From NCBI GenBank assembly GCA_023525715.1, contig CM042012.1, positions 63,166,705-63,230,704 of the forward strand: a stretch of DNA of 64,000 bases, read 5' to 3'. The notes below the pieces were generated by a model. It searched no databases. It saw only the letters and a program-made list of their open reading frames with translations, and was not told where the DNA came from. Positions within the stretch are counted from its first letter, which is position 1, and each line of letters opens with the position of its first letter. The stretch comes from Cichorium intybus (lineage: Eukaryota; Streptophyta; Magnoliopsida; Asterales; Asteraceae). Made by a program: the position numbers and the translations under genes. Shown in pieces: positions 23,986 through 38,208 of this stretch.

Positions 23986-24525
23986 CTATGCCTCTAGTCT
24001 CGTCACCATGGTCGTCAGATCTCGTAACGCCGCCTGGATGTCTACAGGCTGCTTCTCGGCCTGCGGTGGTGGCTGGACTATTGGCACGAGATTCCTCCTC
24101 CTCTGTGGCATCTCTGCATGCTCCTCAACCTCAGGCCCGATCTCCACAAATCCTAGGGCACGGGCCGAAATCGCTGGTGCCATCTCATACTCGCCCTGCC
24201 TCGTCATCCGAACTACCCCCATCGCCTCCAAAATCTGCCCCTTAATGTGATTGGGCTCTCGTGGCCTCAGGCCTACTGTAATATCGGGTGTGAGGATGCC
24301 ATAGGATCGGGCAATCCTCGTGATATAGTGCCCTCCAGTCATCGGGTTCCCAGACCTAGGCCCCTTAGCCTTGCTTGTCAAGAAAGCCGCGAAAGTGTGT
24401 GGTAGGTGGAGGACCCGAGTCGGGTCAGATAGGACCCAGATGTAGAATATATCCTCGCGGGGCACATACTTCTTACTGTCGTTTAATCTGATAAGCAAAG
24501 TTATATTTGCCATACTTATTGGCAA
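23986..24525 (-). pseudogene. Athila ORF (env-position protein) fragment
   Basis: 179 residues with KYVPREDIFYIWVLSD, HTFAAFLTSKAKGPRSGNPM and GGHYITRIARSYGI, a pattern like the Pfam ATHILA family (Arabidopsis retrotransposon ORF-1 protein). These proteins occupy the position of env, downstream of pol; their function is unknown. The N-terminal part is lost at a junction with truncated copia sequence near 24500-24550. The C-terminus has RRRNLVPIVQPPPQ and a short coiled-coil-like tail. Fragmentary. Confidence 0.6.
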
Positions 24526-24559
24526 ATATTATGAAATATAACTTAATTTTGTTTATTGG

Positions 24560-25150
24560 CAGATTTGGGCAGTTCACGAGAACTAATGTACCCACAATCT
24601 CGTTTTCTTTTGCATCTCTATGTAAATTATGACTTTGTTAATTTAACCAAGATATGCATTCATCACGTGACTCCAATTCAGATGATTCCAAATTCCTATC
24701 CCTTGGACCTTTGGGTGATGTGTCTCTTGTTGCAACCGATTTAACTAAGAATCCATTCATCAGATGACTCTAAGTCAAATGCCTCCAAAGTCCTGTCCAC
24801 TTGGACCTTTGGTTGACGCAATTCTTATTAAATTTTAATGTTAACAATCATACAAACCCAATTATATTTATAAATCTAACATACTTTGGATGTATCAACA
24901 TTCATATTATTACTATTTATGCTACCAACACATTCATACAACATTGCAAGGATAATGTAAACAACCATGTTTTAAAGAAAGGTCAATGCTTTTTATTTAA
25001 TCTGAAAATATCCTCAAACAATGTAAAATATGAAACAATGTCATATGCAATTACTAGCTAATAACAAAATCAAATATCTAACTAAACGTGAAAACTACAC
25101 GAGCCCGTGATCCAATCCGAATATGCTCATATGCATCAGTGTCCTGCATC
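24560..25150 (-). pseudogene. copia protease and GAG-pre-integrase remnants
   Basis: Read on the minus strand, fragments align by eye with the intact copia: MQGLGRMQ (protease region, about 25130-25160), NVDTSK (about 24880-24900), and QPKVQVDRTLEAFDLESSDE (about 24760-24820) corresponding to the GAG-pre-integrase. A second similar copy of the latter follows at about 24660-24720, i.e. an internal tandem duplication (both contain CCAAAGGTCCAAG on the minus strand). Many stops; no function. Confidence 0.55.
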
Positions 25151-26056
25151 CTACCGAGTCCCTGCATACAGAGAAAATGTGAGAATCACATTATGTATCA
25201 TGGAATTAAGGATCATAAGTTTTGAGTTTTTAGATATACCTGAGTTGACAAATGATTTGGCTTTGGAGCATCTTCCAATCTTTCTGTGACTGTATCCCAC
25301 CCTGTGAATTCCCAGTTTGAGACATCTCAGAACCGGTCTGACAGTCGACATGGACCATTTCTTGATGTGTCTCAACACCGGACTCAATCCCAAAGTAGCT
25401 AAATTAGTGGAACTATGTATCTCTATGAACAACTCGTATAGAGTCAACATCGAATGCCTCTCCATGATCGTCTTGTCCTGGTTTCCCTTCGTGTACATCT
25501 GGACGAACAAATCGTACTGGGTAGTCAGAGAGTCAAGTATGATGTTGGCACTCAACTCCCAATCAATGGGTTGACCAAGTCTGCACAGCTCGCCAATGTA
25601 TCCCTCAATCTTGAGAACATGTGGACCGACGGTAATTCCTTCTTCTAGCTTGCACCTTTCAAGCTCCTTGAAGATCCTAGTTCGTTCCTTTTCAACCGGT
25701 TCTCGAAACCTTTCCTCAACCAGCTGTGTTAACTGATATGGCCCCAGAAACTCGAATTCCCTCCAGATCGCGGGGTCAATGCTCAATAGCATGAGGCTAC
25801 GAACTTCCTCGGACTCATCAATCAAGAAGTCATGGTCATCACGAAGCTGCTGTGTGATGCCATGCCTAGGTAGAATGGGGAGCGGACACTCAATCAAATA
25901 TGTATTACCTTCCAACCTCATAACTAGTTTCCATTGGCGAAGCCACTCCACATAGTTCAGACCAGTGAGCTTTTCCATATTTAACAGATACTTTATGAAG
26001 CTCTCAGAAATGGGTGATAGAGGAGAAGGAGGAGAAATGACACTAGCTTCAGACAT
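25151..26056 (-). pseudogene. copia gag, N-terminal two thirds
   Basis: 301 residues starting MSEASVISPPSPLSPISESF. Family signs: KLTGLNYVEWLRQWKLVMRL, SLMLLSIDPAIWREFE, and ERTRIFKELERCKLEEGITV then HVLKIEGYIGELCRLG. This is the copia gag pattern (UBN2/DUF4219-like capsid). The C-terminal zinc-knuckle region is scrambled (after about residue 230), so the protein is broken. It corresponds to residues 1-220 of the intact gag at 47078-48538. Gag proteins package element RNA in cytoplasmic particles. Confidence 0.75.
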
Positions 26057-26903
26057 CTATAAAATAATAATTTATTAGTTTAATTTAATCTTTTTAAATA
26101 ATAACCCAATTATCATTTAACAAGGCTAGGACCCAAAATCTCTCATTATGGTGTGAAGAGGGATGCCGTAATCACAACATAATGGTCATTAAGGTAGATA
26201 TACTTTTATCAATTTCAGTCTCTATGAAATTCATAGATCTATGAGATACATTGATCGAGGTCAACGACTTGTTAATCTCGGTTGTGCTCATCTCAAAATT
26301 CATGATAGGGATGTCGTGGATCATGAATCAGATGGTGAATAGATCATGCAAAACCCATGTGATGCCCGACACAATAAATGTCATTTAAAAACCAACCTCA
26401 TTAGGATTCATAAGAATCCTCCTTCAAACCTTCGAATCACATTTAAGTGGGTGAGCCTAGTCATGGTTTGACCAACGTTCTTGTTTTAATTTAAGTTTTA
26501 ATATATAGATACTTTTCTAGATATATTAAGGGGTAAATTTTAAACAATTTAAAATTTATATTTATCATAATTAATTCCATTAAAACATGTTTAATAATTA
26601 ATTAAACAACTTAAATTAAAGAAAGTAGTTTAAGGCAACTATCAAATAAGGCAGCTATGCAAGTTAGGAAACTTGTAATGCAACTAAGGGTTTGTAAAAC
26701 CCTGGCCGCCAAAACCTATGGAGGTTTCCCAAACCCTCCTAAATATCGATGAACGGGTTTATAGAGGCATAAATCAGGAAAAATTCATATCATGCAATTT
26801 TCAAGATTTTTCTAGCAAAACCCTATGGAAATCGAAAATTCTGCAGGAAAAAACAAATCACATTCAAGTTTTTGATCTAATGTGCATACAACCTAAGAAC
26901 AAT
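26057..26903 (-). other. copia 5' leader, non-coding
   Basis: Sequence between gag and PBS; shows clear similarity to the leader of the other copia (for example the GATGCCGTAATCAC / ATGTCGTAGTCACC region and CTCTATGAA). I see no gene in it. Confidence 0.6.
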
Positions 26904-26916
26904 GGCTCTGATACCA
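26904..26916 (-). other. primer-binding site of the truncated copia
   Basis: TGGTATCAGAGCC on the minus strand, complementary to initiator tRNA-Met, one base inside the LTR end. It fixes element orientation. Confidence 0.85.
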
Positions 26917-26917
26917 C

Positions 26918-27587
26918 TGTTGGGATTTACATAAAGTAACACTAATCATATAGGCAGCAGAAGACAAAACAGATTAGATCCCACAAACTGAGCAAGATCA
27001 TAACATGTTCATAGCAGTTGCACCAACAAAATCATGAAAATTGATTCATACCTTATGGTTGGATGTTAAGGATCCAAACCAGAATCTCTTTATTGATTCA
27101 CACCCAAGGACATCAAAAGAACAAGCAGACAGAAACTTCCAAGCCTTATGGAAATCGATCCAGAAACCCTTTGAGGGTTAGAGGAAATCGACAAAGAGGA
27201 TGGGGGAGGGTCTCTAGGAGGTGGCGTCACCTCTTAGGGGTTTGGTATGCCTTTAGGTGTTAACCCAAGGCCTCTATTTATAGTGGAAGGTTCCCTAGGG
27301 TTTCAAACTTTGGATCCTTTTGGCGGCCGCACCCCTGGACTTGTTCTATTAATTAAACTATTAACTAATTACAATCCAACCCTTTAATTAATTCTCATAA
27401 ATTAATTTACCAATTAATTCTTGATCCAGTTTCTGATTAATTAATTTCTCAATTAATTTAATAAATTGATCAATCCTCTTTATTTCTGCTACTGATTATT
27501 TTTACTGGGCCGTGAGGGCAACCTAAATAGGGCACTGCTATTATTACAAACATCACCATAGTTGATGACCTGGACATAAATCCAACA
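26918..27587 (-). repeat. 5' LTR of the truncated copia
   Basis: 670 bp starting TGTTGGATTTATGTCC and ending GTAAATCCCAACA on the element strand, perfectly TG...CA bounded. The outer flank is AAAAG (27588-27592); no partner LTR remains to test the TSD. It sits in the Athila protease region. Confidence 0.8.
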
Positions 27588-27592
27588 AAAAG

Positions 27593-27840
27593 AATTCTCC
27601 AATCTTTATGATTACATTAGTCAACTTGCCCCGAGGTTTTAGCTGGTTCTAATTCCTCGCTCGTACTGGTCATAGAGATGCCCGGGTAAAATGTTCACGC
27701 TTGCTACCCAGTAAAGCTTCTTTTATGACGGCATCACAGATGGTAACCTTGATGTATGGTAGTGTACCAAGCAATGCTGCACTAGCATTTACCATAAGGT
27801 GAATCTTATCGGGCACTGAAGCTGAAGTCTTTTCTTTCTC
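27593..27840 (-). pseudogene. Athila protease remnant
   Basis: In minus-strand frames one reads PYIKVTICDA and, after a frame change, KPRGKLTNVIIKIGEF, which resembles the Athila-lineage aspartic protease region following gag. The copia insertion begins right after this point. Short and frameshifted. Confidence 0.45.
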
Positions 27841-27849
27841 CTTGCAGAT

Positions 27850-28439
27850 TTATTTTACAATTTTAGAATCAGCGGGTGCGTGCTTCAACTGTTCCATGAG
27901 AGGCTGGTTGATGGTCGAGTCTCTCAACGCTGTCGATATCTTTTTAGACCTTGCGACCTTCCTCTTAATAGCTGCCATTGCTGGCTGATAAGTCCTGAGT
28001 CTTGCTTCATCCTCATCCTCTAGCTCAAGGAAGTCCTCAACCCTTGCATTATTCAACATCTCTTTCTTCTTATCATTATCAAGAGCTTTCACATGTTCCT
28101 TTCTTGCTCGCTGATTATGATTAGGTTTGACCTCTGTGTTGCTGGGGAATTTTCCTTCACCCCTTTTTCCTACCTCCTCAGCTAACTGAGCGATTTTTCG
28201 TTCCATGTTGATGATGGACTTTGCATTCGCCTGAGTTTGCTGATGTGCTTTCGTTGCAAAGTCCAGTACCCTATCCAATTTTTATGCTTGGGTCTCTTGT
28301 ACTGGAAGAGGGGTATTGTTATTGTTACCTGGGCCGCTGTTGCTATTATTGTTTAGACCATTATGATTGTTGTTGTTGATAGGTTGATACTGTCGCTGTG
28401 CTGGCTCGTGGTAATTGGCTTTTCGGTTGTTGTTGTATT
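27850..28439 (-). pseudogene. Athila gag, C-terminal part (right of it split off by Tekay)
   Basis: Minus-strand frame (28278-27850) with ATKAHQQTQANAKSIINMER and KIAQLAEEVGKRGEGKFPS, typical of the C-terminal gag of Athila elements. The N-terminal part lies at 38209-39351; the two halves are separated by the 9.8-kb Tekay element with a 5-bp TSD. A stop interrupts the frame near 28281 (TAA after LDR). Confidence 0.7.
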
Positions 28440-31032
28440 TGTGACATCCGCCTAAAATGGATTCGGGTCAACCTAACCCAATTGGAAATTTAATAAACCC
28501 TACTCGAGATTTCTTGACGCTAATAGGATCAAAACCCTTACACTACGATATAAATTGATGTTAATAGCAATATAGCATAGTATAACGTTATAACTATAAT
28601 CAAATTAAATTATGATACCATATTAAAATCAAATCAAAGTAGATTGCTATAATCAAATAATAACCTATTTTTTTATAAAGCTCTATTTTTATAAACACTA
28701 CATTAATTAAATTTTATAAAACTCTTAAGATGCTTGTGTTAGTGGAGAATTATGAAGACCACCAAAAGTAAAAGGTTATTCCCATTGTCTCCCACTCACA
28801 CCTCCCATCATCTTTCCTTTCATTTTTCTCCCAACACATTATTCTCATCACCACTCAAACCATATCTATTCTTTCTCTCACTCTCAATCTCGAAATTCCT
28901 CCTAGAAATCTTCATATTTCAGCCAAGAACACTCCAATATACTAAAATCTTCATCCCTCTTGAAGCATTCATCAAGGTATGTTTTTAAAAGTCTCAAATT
29001 CATGAATGAAACAAATTAAATCCATCAAACTATCTAAAACTCATATTATGCATAAACCTGATTTTTCTCAGGATCCCATCAATAAAATAAGAAGTTCTGG
29101 AAATTGTCAGAAAATAACTTATTTTTATTGAATTACTATAATTGTTGCAATAAAATAGGGCAATAATTCACATAAAATACTTTTTGCAGTCAATAAATTC
29201 TAGGAAAATTTTGGAACAACCCATATATTGCGTAAATTGGATTTATAAAGTTTCATGCATTTAGATTACTGTTTGATGCTTATTTTGTATTTTATTTTGT
29301 TGTAGATAAATAAATTGAAAAATATAGTTATGTATGTTAAAAACTAGATTTTATATTTTTCGCACCTTATTATCATTTTAAAGACTCGATGACAAAATAT
29401 ATAGATTTTTGTTAGAATGTTTGCTTATTTTTCCTGATTTAATGATTATTTAATGGTTTAAATTGATAATAAATAGCTACACATATCCAAAAATTATAAA
29501 ACCTTATCAGAATATCATATATAACATGTTAATCATAAATAAAAAGTCTAATGAATTTCTCTTAATATTTTCCTATTATTTATGATTTTATTGATTAGTT
29601 AATAATGAAAAATATAAGAAATACTTCTCATAGTCCAAAATATCCAAACTATTTACAGTAGGCTCAATATAATATTAGAAAACTATGGTTAATTTTCCAG
29701 AAGTTTTGGGAATCATTTATTATTTTTCCCAAAATTTGTTGTGGTTTAATTATTAAAATACTAAATAAATACTAAAGCAGTTAAGAAAAATATGAAAATT
29801 TTACAGTAATTACTATTTTATGAAATAATGATTTTCTGATAATTTCAGAATGTTTCATTACCGTTTAGTATTTAAAACCATTTTCCTAAATATCTAAGCA
29901 TGTGAAAATGCATTTTTAATGATTATTTCATATAAATAATTGTTTATAATATATAAAATCTGTAAATACTTATAATTTGACAAATTATTATTTTAATAAG
30001 AAATTATTAAAATCTTGCCTAAAGTGAAAATATAAATTAACTAAGCAAAGTAATTAATTCAATTTAAAATTCATCTAACCTATGAATACATTAATATTCA
30101 AAACAAAATTTGATTATTGTTAATTCATCTAATATAAGAATATGTGTATAACTATTTTTATTAATACTCCATTCCCGTTTAGTAGTTCCTAAACCAAAAC
30201 TATTAATTATAATAGGTTTCACGTCGTTTTGACCCGAGCCGTCTATCGTACAACACGCGTATTCCGTTTGGACTAATGTGAGTTATCTACCCCATATTTT
30301 ATAATTTTCAATACTTTTGGGGTGTATCATGTGGTTTTAATATGTTCCAACTTTATTTCATTATTTTAACATAATTGAGACATTGTTGGGACATTTATGC
30401 ATGAATCATTATTTGTATAATTATTGTTTGTTTACGCTACATGTACTTGTAGTGCATTACCATTTTTAGTCTAATCTCCATTACTATGCCCGTATTCTTG
30501 AGGTACGTTATGGACAATAATAGCGCTATTGGGTTGACCACCCCGCCTTGGGACGCTAAGGTGATTGATTGCACGTGGTTGAGTGTGTATGATGATTAGA
30601 TGCTCCATCCTATATATATACATATATATGTATATATAGGGTGAGGACTTATTGTTGTTTTTATCATTTGTTAATCAAATTTTGATTTATAAACTGTTAT
30701 CTCAATAATACTTGCTTGTCGACTTCCAAAGAAAACAAGTTTCAAATTATAAATATTTCAAACTCACAATTTTCATTAGTAAAACTAGATTACTCACCAA
30801 CTCTCGTAGTTGACCTGTTTTTACCCATGATGCAGATTTGAAGAATGAAGTTGATGAAAAGTAGGGTATACCTTAGAAACCCACAAGACTATTTAAATTT
30901 GATGTAATAAATGTTATTTGTATTTGAATTTGTATTTGTATGTTATGGATCTTGTTTGCCTACTTAGTTGTCATGAGACTTTGAACAATATATCACGCCT
31001 TGATCGATTCCGCCAAGGATCGGGGTGTGACA
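28440..31032 (+). repeat. 5' LTR of the Tekay element
   Basis: 2593 bp, TGTGACATCC...GGGTGTGACA, followed 3 bp later by the PBS. A small (TA) stretch at 30610-30640 corresponds to the ~100-bp (TA)n of the 3' LTR. A 78-codon ORF (28752-28988), repeated in the other LTR, is not regarded as a gene. Otherwise AT-rich and non-coding. Confidence 0.93.
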
Positions 31033-31035
31033 GAT

Positions 31036-31048
31036 TGGTATCAGAGCC
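31036..31048 (+). other. primer-binding site of the Tekay element
   Basis: TGGTATCAGAGCC, complementary to initiator tRNA-Met, 3 bp inside the 5' LTR. Typical for Tekay/Del chromoviruses. Confidence 0.9.
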
Positions 31049-31843
31049 TTTGACTATAGGGAATTAGGTTAATTGCCTTGACCTAGTCTATAGCCTCTAG
31101 GGTCCTCTTGTATGCTAGTTTATAAAATGCACACACAACTGCATGCAATTCGCAATTAGAAAATCCTAGGAATACCTTTGTGTACTAATTGCTCCCTTAT
31201 GTGCTTACGTATTATTCCCGACACTTATATGTGTGCATACACTTGTGAATTTTCTCCTCTTTGTCTTAAAATCACACACATACTCAAATGGTTTCAAAAT
31301 AAAAATTTATATACATATATATTCCTTAGAGCTCATAGGAAATTAAAAGTCATCCACTCTAGTTGGGTAGGATCAAAGTAATGGACACGTAGTAACTGGA
31401 AGGGGGAGGTGCCGGTAGCCCGAAAGTCCTGACTAGGTAAGCATTCATATACATCCCAATCAACCGATGGACCAGTTTGCTTACCTGGGGACCAAAGGCG
31501 AGATTTCCCAAACCTATAGGCCAAAGCGCGTCATTCACATTACTTTTGAGCCATCAAACTACCCGACCTTATCAAACGTATCCGAAAGGATACACTCTAA
31601 AATGGCCAACTCATTGGACTATTAAGTTCCCTAATGGGCCTTGAAGTGGGAAAAACATGTGAAAACTTAGTATTGTGGGGGCCCACGCAATTGCTACATG
31701 CTTCACATTTAGTACCCATGGAAAGCCCAAAAGGTGCCCAACACTCCTAACCATGGCCCAACAAGTGTTTTACAATCATTTTACCCAACAATGTCTACAA
31801 ACTTAATTTTCATAATTAATTTACAAATAACTCACAAGTCCAT
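31049..31843 (+). other. Tekay leader; gag capsid region lost
   Basis: Only about 800 bp separate the PBS from the zinc knuckle and no capsid (Retrotrans_gag) frame is visible. Family members have about 300 codons of gag here. Parts of the intervening sequence, such as 31380-31520, look like unrelated leader sequence. I infer a deletion of most of gag. Confidence 0.55.
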
Positions 31844-32581
31844 ATGCGTGTTTCTCATAGATGGCATTACGACACCCTCTGTAACCATTGTAACTATCAC
31901 CATATGTCCACCAGCCCGTGTCGCCTTTGTACGACTTGTGGTCGCTATGGCCACTTGGCGGACACATGTCGTGCACCAAAAACTCAGCGACCATTCGCTC
32001 TACCCTCAAATCAGCAAACACAAACTCGGTATCCAATTGGAACATGCTTCAACTGTGGTGACCCCACCCATTTCAGAATCGCGTGTCCTAGGCTTGTCAA
32101 TATCATTAACACTCAAGCCCAGGCAAATCCAACAATGCAGGTTCTAGCTCCCAAAGGCCGAGCATTTGTCATTACCGCAACCCAAGCACAGACCGATAAC
32201 AAGGTCGTAAATTGTACGTTTCTCATAAATGACTCCTACGCGTCAGTACTTTTTGATTCAGGTGCCGATAAAAATTTTATGTCTTTGGAATTTGAACCCA
32301 TACTTCACACACCTCGCACGATTCTTGATGAACACTTTACCGTAGAAGTCGCCAAGGGAATATACATTTCACTCAATGCAGTCATCCAAGATTGCACTTT
32401 CGATTTTTGTGGTCATAAATTTTCCGTCAATTTAGTTCCTATGGAACTTGGTAGCTTCGACATCATCGTGGGAATGGATTGGCTATCCCAAAACCATGCT
32501 GAAATAGTATGTTACGAGAAGTTTATTCGTATTCCTCTTGCCGACAGTCAAAGTCTTCGTATTTATAGCGAGACTCGTTAA
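31844..32581 (+). pseudogene. Tekay gag zinc knuckles and protease
   Basis: Open frame of 245 codons. Two CCHC knuckles: CTTCGRYGHLADTC and CFNCGDPTHFRIAC (about residues 28-80). The aspartic protease follows with active-site LFDSGADKNF (about residue 138) and the terminal IIVGMDWLSQNHAEI. D-S-G in the active site is intact, but the usual D-S-G-A-T/S is changed at 'DSGADK'. The frame then shifts into RT. Part of a former gag-pol polyprotein. Confidence 0.8.
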
Positions 32582-35487
32582 AAAAAAGCTTAGTCTTATG
32601 TCATGTACTCAAGCTCGATCATATCTACGTAAAGAATACATGGCTTTCTTAGCCCATGTGGTGGAAACAAAGGTCAAAGAAAAGAATATCGAAGATATTC
32701 CGATTGTACGAGACTTTCCCGACATCTTTCCCGATGACGTATCTGGACTCCCTCCAGTACGTGAGCTAGAGTACCGCATCGATCTCGTTCCTGAGGCTGC
32801 TCCCATTGCCAAGTCTCCATATCGGTTGGCTCCAACCGAGATGCAAGAATTGGCAAGACAGCTCCAAGAATTAACCGATAAGGGATTTATCCGCCCTAGT
32901 ACTTCACCCTGGGGAGCCTCGGTTCTCTTCATCAAAAAGAAAGATGGTTCGTTTCGTATGTGTATCGATTATCGGGAGTGAAATAAATTGACCATCAAGA
33001 ACCGATATCCGTTACCTCGGATCGACGACCTTTTTGAACAGCTTCAAGGAGCTTCATGCTTCTCAAAAATCGACATCCGCTCGGGTTATCACCAACTTCG
33101 AGTACGGGAAGAAGACATCCCAAAAACCGCTTTCCGAACCCGCTATGGTCATTACAAGTTCACCGTTATGCCTTTTGGCCTAACGAATGCCCCTGCCGCA
33201 TTCATGGACTTGATGAATCGGGTATTTAAACCTTATCTCGACCGTTTTGTTATCGTCTTTATTGATGACATCCTCATTTACTCCAAGACAAAGGAAGACC
33301 ATGAAAGACACCTTCGTCTAACTCTCCAAACATTGCAAGGAAATCAACTCTATGCCAAATTTTCGAAATGCGAGTTTTGGTTAAATGAGGTATAATTCCT
33401 CGGTCATATTGTAAGTGACAAGGGTATTTTAGTCGATCCCGCAAAAGTTGAAGCAGTTAAGAATTGGAAAGCCCCATGTACCCCCAACGAAATTCGGTCA
33501 TTCCTCGGTTTAGCTAGATATTACCGGCGTTTCATTTCAAATTTCTCAAAGATCGCTTTACCGCTTACTTTTCTCACTTGCAAGGGTACGCCATTTGATT
33601 GGGGACCCAAGCAAGAAGACGCTTTCCAAACCCTTAAACAAAGATTGTGTGACGCTCCGATTCTTACACTCCCTGAAGGATCCGAAGATTTCGTGGTATA
33701 CTGCGATGCCTCCAATCTCGGTCTAGGTTGTGTTTTGATGCAAAGGGGAAAGGTTATAGCTTACATATCGCGACAACTCAAAATACATGAAAGGAATTAT
33801 ACGACTCATGATTTGGAGCTCGGTGCCGTGGTTTTCGCTCTTAAAATTTGGAGGCACAAGAGCTTGCAACATATTCTTAATCAAAAGGAACTCAATATGA
33901 GACAAACACGATGGGTCGAACTCCTAAATGATTACGAGTGTGAAATACGCTATCATCCGAGCAAGGAAAACGTGGTAGCCGACGCGTTAAGTCGAAAAGA
34001 ACATGCCAAAGCATTTCATCTAATATGTTCTCCTATCTTGTCCAATCTCAGTGACCGAATTCGAGGAGCCCAACACTCGACAATTACCGAAAATGACATG
34101 CCCACGGGAATTGATGGGGAGTTAGAAAGTAAATCTGATGGTATTTTCTATTATCAAGATCGCATCTGGATCCCAGATCGCGACAATCTTCGTACCTTCC
34201 TGATGGGAGAAATCCATAAAACTCGATATTCCATTCATCCTGGTGCTGACAAGATGTATCATGGCCTGAGAACCAATTATTGGTGGTCGGGAATGAAAAA
34301 GGATATTGCTTTATTCGTGGCCAAATGTCTTACATGTTCCAGGGTCAAAGCAGAACATCAACGACCCTCTGGACTATTGGTCCAACCGGTAATCCCCGAG
34401 TGGAAATGGGAAGCGATCGCCATGGATTTCGTAACCAAACTTCCCCGTACCACCAAGGGACACGACAGCATTTGGGTAATCATTAACCGTTTGACCAAAT
34501 CCGCTCATTTCCTTCCCATCCATGAACATTTCAAGGTCGAACAACTTGCTCGAATTTACATCGATGAGATAGTTAGTCGGCATGGCATCCCTCTCAGCAT
34601 CATTTCAGATCGTGATGGGAGATTTCTCTCTCGGTTTTGGCAATCACTTCAAGCAGCCATGGGAACCCGCCTCGATCTCAGTACCGCCTATCATCCTCAA
34701 ACCGATGGTCAATCTGAGAGGACAATTCAAACACTCGAAGATATGTTGAGGGTGTGTGTCTTAGATTTCGGAGGAAACAGGGACTCTCATTTACCGTTGG
34801 TGGAATTCTCCTATAATAACAGTTATCATTCTAGCATCAAGATGCCACCATTTGAGGCATTGTATGGCCGTAAATGCCGATCTCCTATTTGCTGGCATGA
34901 AATTGGCGAGTCCCACGTGATTCGCGCAACAGTGGATTCTCCAATCGTTGGTCCTGAGCTTATCCAGGAAACAACCGACAAAATCACTCAGATTCGCAAT
35001 AACCTTCTCGCAGCTCGTAGCCGACAAAAGAGTTACGCCGACAAGCGACGCAAACCGCTTGAATTTACCGTGGGTGACATGGTCATATTAAAAGTCTCCC
35101 CATGGAAAGGTGTGGTTCGATTTGGACGCAAGGGTAAATTGGCACCACGCTATGTAGGCCCGTTCAAAATCCTGAAAAGGATCGGACCAGTAGCCTTAGT
35201 TGGATCTACCAATAGAGCTTAATAAAGTTCACCCAGTATTTCATATAGCCAACCTCAAGAAGTGTTTAGCAGACGAGAACCTTCATGTTCCTCTCGAGGA
35301 TATCCAAATCGACGTGACAATGCAATTTATCGAGAAACCCTTGGAAATTGCCGACCGAAAGGAAGAGCAACTCAAAAGAAGTCGCATTCCCGTGGTCAAG
35401 GTCAGGTGGCAGTCAGCACGTGGACCCGAGTATACATGGGAGCGTGAGGATCAAATCCGTACCAAATACCCGCCACTTTTCTCTTAA
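32538..35487 (+). pseudogene. Tekay RT, RNase H, integrase and chromodomain
   Basis: In order: RT (to about 33500) with MPFGLTNAPAAF and catalytic FIDDIL; RNase H with YCDASNLGLGCVL (about 33700-34000); integrase zinc region, core (AMDFVTKLPRT, ISDRDGRF, QTDGQSERTIQTLED: D-D-E present); chromodomain (KVRWQSARGPEYTWERED, about 35400-35460) ending LFS*. Breaks: TGA at 32980 region (YRE*NK), TAA at 33392 region (NEV*FLGH), about 13 residues missing in RNase H between WRH and KSLQH including the catalytic Asp motif, and a frameshift near 35205. The chromodomain type marks the Tekay lineage. Confidence 0.92.
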
Positions 35488-35524
35488 GGTACTATCTTCT
35501 TAAATTTCGGGACGAAATTTCCTA

Positions 35525-35537
35525 AAGTAGGGGAGAC
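35525..35537 (+). other. polypurine tract of the Tekay element
   Basis: AAAGTAGGGGAGAC directly before the 3' LTR, preceded by GGGACGAAATTTCC, the conserved context of Tekay elements. Confidence 0.85.

Positions 35538-38208
<2,671 letters not shown>

Larger units (their letters stand above)
24550..27587 (-). mobile_element. truncated copia element inside Athila
   Basis: The 5' LTR (26918-27587), PBS, leader and gag are present; protease and GAG-pre-integrase remnants extend to about 24560, then the element stops. Leader and gag are homologous to the complete copia at 43020-50501 (shared leader around 26140-26340 and 48640-48840), so both belong to related families. The missing 3' half and the missing Athila pol probably disappeared in one deletion joining copia to the Athila ORF. 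Confidence 0.8.

Noticed and set aside
23448..24245. 265-codon plus-strand ORF
   Set aside because: Antisense shadow of the Athila ORF and non-coding spacer; low complexity and no domain.
28752..28988. 78-codon ORF (MKTTKSKRLF...) repeated at 35848-36084
   Set aside because: It lies in both LTRs of the Tekay element, so its repetition is explained by LTR identity; no domain, low-complexity Phe/Ser/Leu composition.
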